From Paenibacillus sp. V4I7 (lineage in GTDB: Bacteria; Bacillota; Bacilli; Paenibacillales; NBRC-103111), in assembly GCF_030817275.1 (NCBI RefSeq), contig NZ_JAUSZD010000002.1:7238001-7302000 (forward strand): a DNA stretch of 64,000 nucleotides. Reading direction: 5' to 3'. Positions 61,232-64,000 of this stretch are shown here, piece by piece; within the stretch, counting starts at the first letter, position 1, and every line of letters starts with the position of its first letter. A program made the position numbers and the translations under genes. The notes below the pieces were generated by a model. It was not told the origin of the DNA. It ran no database searches and saw only the letters and a list, made by a program, of their open reading frames with translations.

Positions 61232-62545
61232 ATGCAGAATTTAGTCAAAAACGAAAGATTGCAAATGATCGTAATCGCTATTGCAACGGCCACTGGCGCA
61301 CAATTCAAGATAAATCCCTTTAGCAACGATTATTTCCGCATTGGTCTGGGAGTTAGTATCTTTTTGTTCTTTTTATTACTTATGCCGCATCTACCCTATG
61401 TGAAAACGGGTCTCCTAACGGGGATCGTTAGCATGATCGTTCAGTCTGGAGATTGGATCACTCACGTGCAATCATTTACGATCTTGGAGAGCTTACAGAA
61501 TAATGCAGCAGCCGGTTGTTATTATGTTGTATTTGCATTTGGAATGAGCAAGCTTCGAAAAAGATTGACTGAATTTCACCCCCTCATGTTAGGTGGATAT
61601 ATAACATTAATTGACTTCGTTTCTAATGAAACGGAGCTCTTATTACGTGGGGTTTTCCTCGGAACGTATACCTTTTATTTTAAAGAATGGTTCCTTATAA
61701 TGGTCATAGCCGTAGTACGCAGTTATTTTGTAATCGGTTTGTACAACAGCATTGTTATTAGTCAGATGCGTTTGCTCCACGCTGAGCAGGAAAAACGGAT
61801 GGAGCAGATGCTGAACATCAACTCTGGTTTGTATGGAGAAGCCTTTTATTTGAAAAAAGCCATGGATACCATAGAGGGGATTACCGCGGATAGCTATGAC
61901 CTCTATAGGAAATTGAATGAAGATAACCTCAAAGGCTATAGTCAGCGTACGTTAGGAATTGCCCAACAAATCCATGAAGTAAAGAAGGATTCCCAACGTA
62001 TTTTGGCAGGATTATTGAAATTATTCGATAGTGAAGTTGTTGTTCATATGAGTCTTTCGGAGATCATGCACTTTGTTGTAAAAGGAAATCAAGAATATAG
62101 CGAAATGTTAAGGAAAAAGGTTATCATTGAAAAAGAACTGGCATTTAATCTGAACACGTCGCACTATGTGCCTTTGCTGACGATCATAAATAACTTAGTT
62201 GCCAATGCGGTAGAAGCTATAGAGAAAAATGGAACCATACATATTCGGGTCTTTGAAAAAGAAGACGACGTATATTTTAACGTCATAGATTCCGGAAAAG
62301 GAATTCCTGATCATAAAAAGGAACTCATTTTCGAACCTGGTTACACGACAAAATACACTGAAGAAGGGATAGCAGCAACCGGGATCGGTCTTTCTCATGT
62401 GCGCGATATTGTTCATTCCTTTGGAGGAAGTATTGCCGTAGCATCATCGGAGAAAGCAAGTGGTACTCAGTTTGTTGTTCGTCTCCCAATTACAAGTCTA
62501 ATTAAAGAGGGTAGAGTCGATGGCACTTTCAATTATGATCGTTGA
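61232..62545 (+). CDS. glnK: GlnK-type sensor histidine kinase
   Basis: The 437-residue kinase has an N-terminal membrane region with about five to six segments (about 10-180), a linker, and a dimerisation helix. The ATPase domain has NNLVANAVEAIEKNGTIHI, DSGKGIPDHKKELIF, GYTTKYTEEG and TGIGLSHVRDI. The phosphoacceptor histidine region is not of the usual HELRTP form, as in citrate/glutamine-type kinases. It overlaps glnL by 26 bases. With its regulator it matches the Bacillus GlnK/GlnL (YcbA/YcbB) pair, which senses glutamine. The start ATG 61232 has only a weak ribosome-binding site. Confidence 0.8.
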   Translation: MQNLVKNERLQMIVIAIATATGAQFKINPFSNDYFRIGLGVSIFLFFLLLMPHLPYVKTGLLTGIVSMIVQSGDWITHVQSFTILESLQNNAAAGCYYVVFAFGMSKLRKRLTEFHPLMLGGYITLIDFVSNETELLLRGVFLGTYTFYFKEWFLIMVIAVVRSYFVIGLYNSIVISQMRLLHAEQEKRMEQMLNINSGLYGEAFYLKKAMDTIEGITADSYDLYRKLNEDNLKGYSQRTLGIAQQIHEVKKDSQRILAGLLKLFDSEVVVHMSLSEIMHFVVKGNQEYSEMLRKKVIIEKELAFNLNTSHYVPLLTIINNLVANAVEAIEKNGTIHIRVFEKEDDVYFNVIDSGKGIPDHKKELIFEPGYTTKYTEEGIAATGIGLSHVRDIVHSFGGSIAVASSEKASGTQFVVRLPITSLIKEGRVDGTFNYDR

Positions 62546-63413
62546 TGATGATGTCGTTTGCAGAAGTATGCTGCAAGATATTATTGATGAATGCGGCATT
62601 GGCGAGGTTATGGGGACGGCGGAAGGTGGAATTGAGGGGGCTCGAATGATCCTTAAATCGAAGCCCGATGTCGTGTTGATTGATTTATTGATGCCTGATC
62701 AGGATGGTATTGAGACCATCACGCAATTGAAAAACAGTGGGTATGACGGAAAATTTATTATGATTTCACAAATTGAAAATAAGGACATGGTAGGGGAAGC
62801 TTATCAAAAAGGAATCGAGTTCTTCATCCATAAGCCGATTAATCGCGTGGAAGTAGAGCACGTATTGAGCAAAGTCAATGAGCAGTGGAAATATGAGCGG
62901 TATGTTTCTGAGATCAAGCAATCTTTAGCAAAATTAGATATCGCTGGACCGTCCTCTCCCCGTATAGAACGAAAAGTTCGTGATGTGGTGAAGGCTATTC
63001 TAATGGATTTGGGAATCATCGGTGAGATTGGCAGTAAAGACATTATAGCTTTAATGGAGAATGCCATCGAACATAGAGAGGCAACTAGTTTCCCTCCTTT
63101 AAAAGAATTGTATGAGTCTGTCGCCAACACCTATAAACAAGGCCAGAAAGATATTGAGAAAGAAAGTAAGGCGATTGAACAACGCATTCGACGGACGATC
63201 ATGGCTGCATTAAATAATATGGCTTCCATTGGTTTAACCGATTATAGTAATCCTAAGTTCGAGTATTACGCGCCGCTGTACTTTGATTTCCAGGATATTC
63301 GGATGAGGATGAAAGTCATGGACGAAGAACTGCAGCCCGATAAAGGAAAAGTAAACATTAAAAAATTTTTACAAGTTTTTTATATGGAGATACTAGAAAA
63401 ATTAAATAATTGA
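62520..63413 (+). CDS. glnL: GlnL-type response regulator (YcbB domain)
   Basis: The 297-residue product has a receiver domain (MALSIMIVDDDVVCRSMLQD, phospho-Asp about 55 in IDLLMPDQDG). The C-terminal YcbB-type DNA-binding domain (about 140-297) has SFPPLKELYESVANTY, IRRTIMAALNNMASIGL and KGKVNIKKFLQVF. It starts inside glnK and is followed by a strong terminator and then a glutamine/amino-acid-binding lipoprotein gene. GlnL in Bacillus activates glutamine-use and uptake genes, so that transporter is its likely target. Confidence 0.88.
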   Translation: MALSIMIVDDDVVCRSMLQDIIDECGIGEVMGTAEGGIEGARMILKSKPDVVLIDLLMPDQDGIETITQLKNSGYDGKFIMISQIENKDMVGEAYQKGIEFFIHKPINRVEVEHVLSKVNEQWKYERYVSEIKQSLAKLDIAGPSSPRIERKVRDVVKAILMDLGIIGEIGSKDIIALMENAIEHREATSFPPLKELYESVANTYKQGQKDIEKESKAIEQRIRRTIMAALNNMASIGLTDYSNPKFEYYAPLYFDFQDIRMRMKVMDEELQPDKGKVNIKKFLQVFYMEILEKLNN

Positions 63414-63415
63414 GT

Positions 63416-63477
63416 AAGGAATTCAACCTCTCAAGTCTGGAGATAGTATGGACTGAAGGTTTGGATTCCTTTTTTTA
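63416..63477 (+). terminator. Intrinsic terminator after glnL
   Basis: AAGGAATTCAACCT pairs with AGGTTTGGATTCCTT (63416-63429 and 63457-63471), followed by a T run. Confidence 0.85.
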
Positions 63478-63483
63478 TTTCAC

Positions 63484-63500
63484 TGTGATATATCATCACA
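63484..63500. promoter_or_regulatory. Operator-like palindrome before the binding-protein gene
   Basis: TGTGAT-ATATC-ATCACA is a perfect inverted repeat in its arms, with TTCA and TGAA outside it. It lies about 200 bases before the ABC lipoprotein gene and is a candidate site for GlnL or another regulator. Confidence 0.4.
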
Positions 63501-63701
63501 TGAAATAGATACCAATACGAAATGTAATCGGATACAATTTTTTCAAGTAAAATTAATCGTCTCGCATGTAAACTTTATTTTCATGTCGTGTAATTGTTTT
63601 TGTAGGATTCTGTATGTTGCTGTAGAGCAGGAGGTAGTATGAATTTACAAACAGATCGAATCATTCGATCTCAAATTTAATAGAGGAAAAGGGGTTCTTA
63701 C

Positions 63702-64000
63702 ATGAAAAAAGGTTTATCAGTAGTACTTGGAACGGTTATAGCTTTAACACTTAGTGCTTGTGGAAATGGTGCAACTACGGATAATAAGTCTACGCAGACT
63801 ACCCAACCTGCACAAACAACAACAGCTAAAAAATATACGTTTGGTACAGATGCGACGTATCCCCCTTTCGAGTTTCAAAAAGATGGCAAGTACATTGGAA
63901 TAGATATTGATTTAATTAACGCAATAGCTAAAGAAGAGGGATTTGAAGTTGAATTAAAACCTATGGACTTCAAAGGAATTATACCAGCTATTACATCGAA
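63702..64000 (+). CDS. Amino-acid ABC transporter substrate-binding lipoprotein, start only
   Basis: The visible N-terminal part has a lipoprotein signal with lipobox LSAC (Cys about 20), a Thr/Gln-rich linker, and the periplasmic-binding-protein type 3 start KYTFGTDATYPPFEFQ, then GIDIDLINAIAKEEGF and MDFKGIIPAI. This is the pattern of glutamine/polar-amino-acid-binding proteins. Its position after glnKL supports glutamine uptake (a glnH-like protein). The gene runs off the right edge of the window; ATG 63702 follows AGAGGAAAAGGGG. Confidence 0.88.
   Translation, partial: MKKGLSVVLGTVIALTLSACGNGATTDNKSTQTTQPAQTTTAKKYTFGTDATYPPFEFQKDGKYIGIDIDLINAIAKEEGFEVELKPMDFKGIIPAITS

Overview
The window looks like the replication-origin region of a Paenibacillus-type, spore-forming Firmicute. 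The evidence is the order dnaA (leftward), then rpmH-rnpA-yidC-khpB-mnmE-mnmG-rsmG-noc-parA-parB rightward, the sporulation gene yyaC, and the rpsF-ssb-rpsR, yybS-gdpP-rplI-dnaB, purA and walRK-yycHI-walJ-htrA-rlmH blocks that lie near oriC in Bacillales. Start codons are mixed (many TTG and GTG) and the base composition is moderate.

Left part (1-11.4 kb): a two-part origin flanks dnaA. Positions 1-162 carry the unwinding element (AT-rich DNA, a DnaA-trio-like run and DnaA boxes). Positions 1528-2158 carry the upstream DnaA-box cluster. The conserved translation, RNA-modification and chromosome-partition genes follow, with two identical parS sites in opposite orientation. Positions 11.4-15.4 kb hold small conserved genes (class V aminotransferase, DUF4446, YyaC, DUF3343, MscS channel, DUF951) and a tRNA-Ser(CGA).

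Positions 15.5-23.1 kb are accessory: a lipoprotein, a Tat-exported beta-helix protein, and a module of secreted protein, ABC-2 exporter, histidine kinase and response regulator. Core genes return at 23.2-32.3 kb: rpsF-ssb-rpsR, a cupin, a MazG-like protein, yybS-gdpP-rplI, dnaB, and purA with a long structured leader. Next come an M23 endopeptidase and the complete wal operon with htrA and rlmH (33.6-43.5 kb).

From 43.7 kb the content is mostly accessory. There is a MarC protein; a two-component system divergent from a polyphosphate-polymerase-like VTC protein, a DUF4956 membrane protein and a beta-helix lipoprotein; two decayed genes; an autoregulated TetR/SDR pair with matching operators; an epimerase; an MHYT-GGDEF-EAL protein; and a glycine-betaine importer of OpuA type whose permease is fused to its binding domain. 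The window ends with a GlnK/GlnL-type two-component system and the start of an amino-acid-binding lipoprotein.

The least explained items are a short hairpin repeat in front of noc, the class V aminotransferase gene and walR; the leader RNA of purA; the VTC/DUF4956/beta-helix locus; and the TetR operator pair. No CRISPR array, complete insertion sequence, prophage or rRNA gene was seen.
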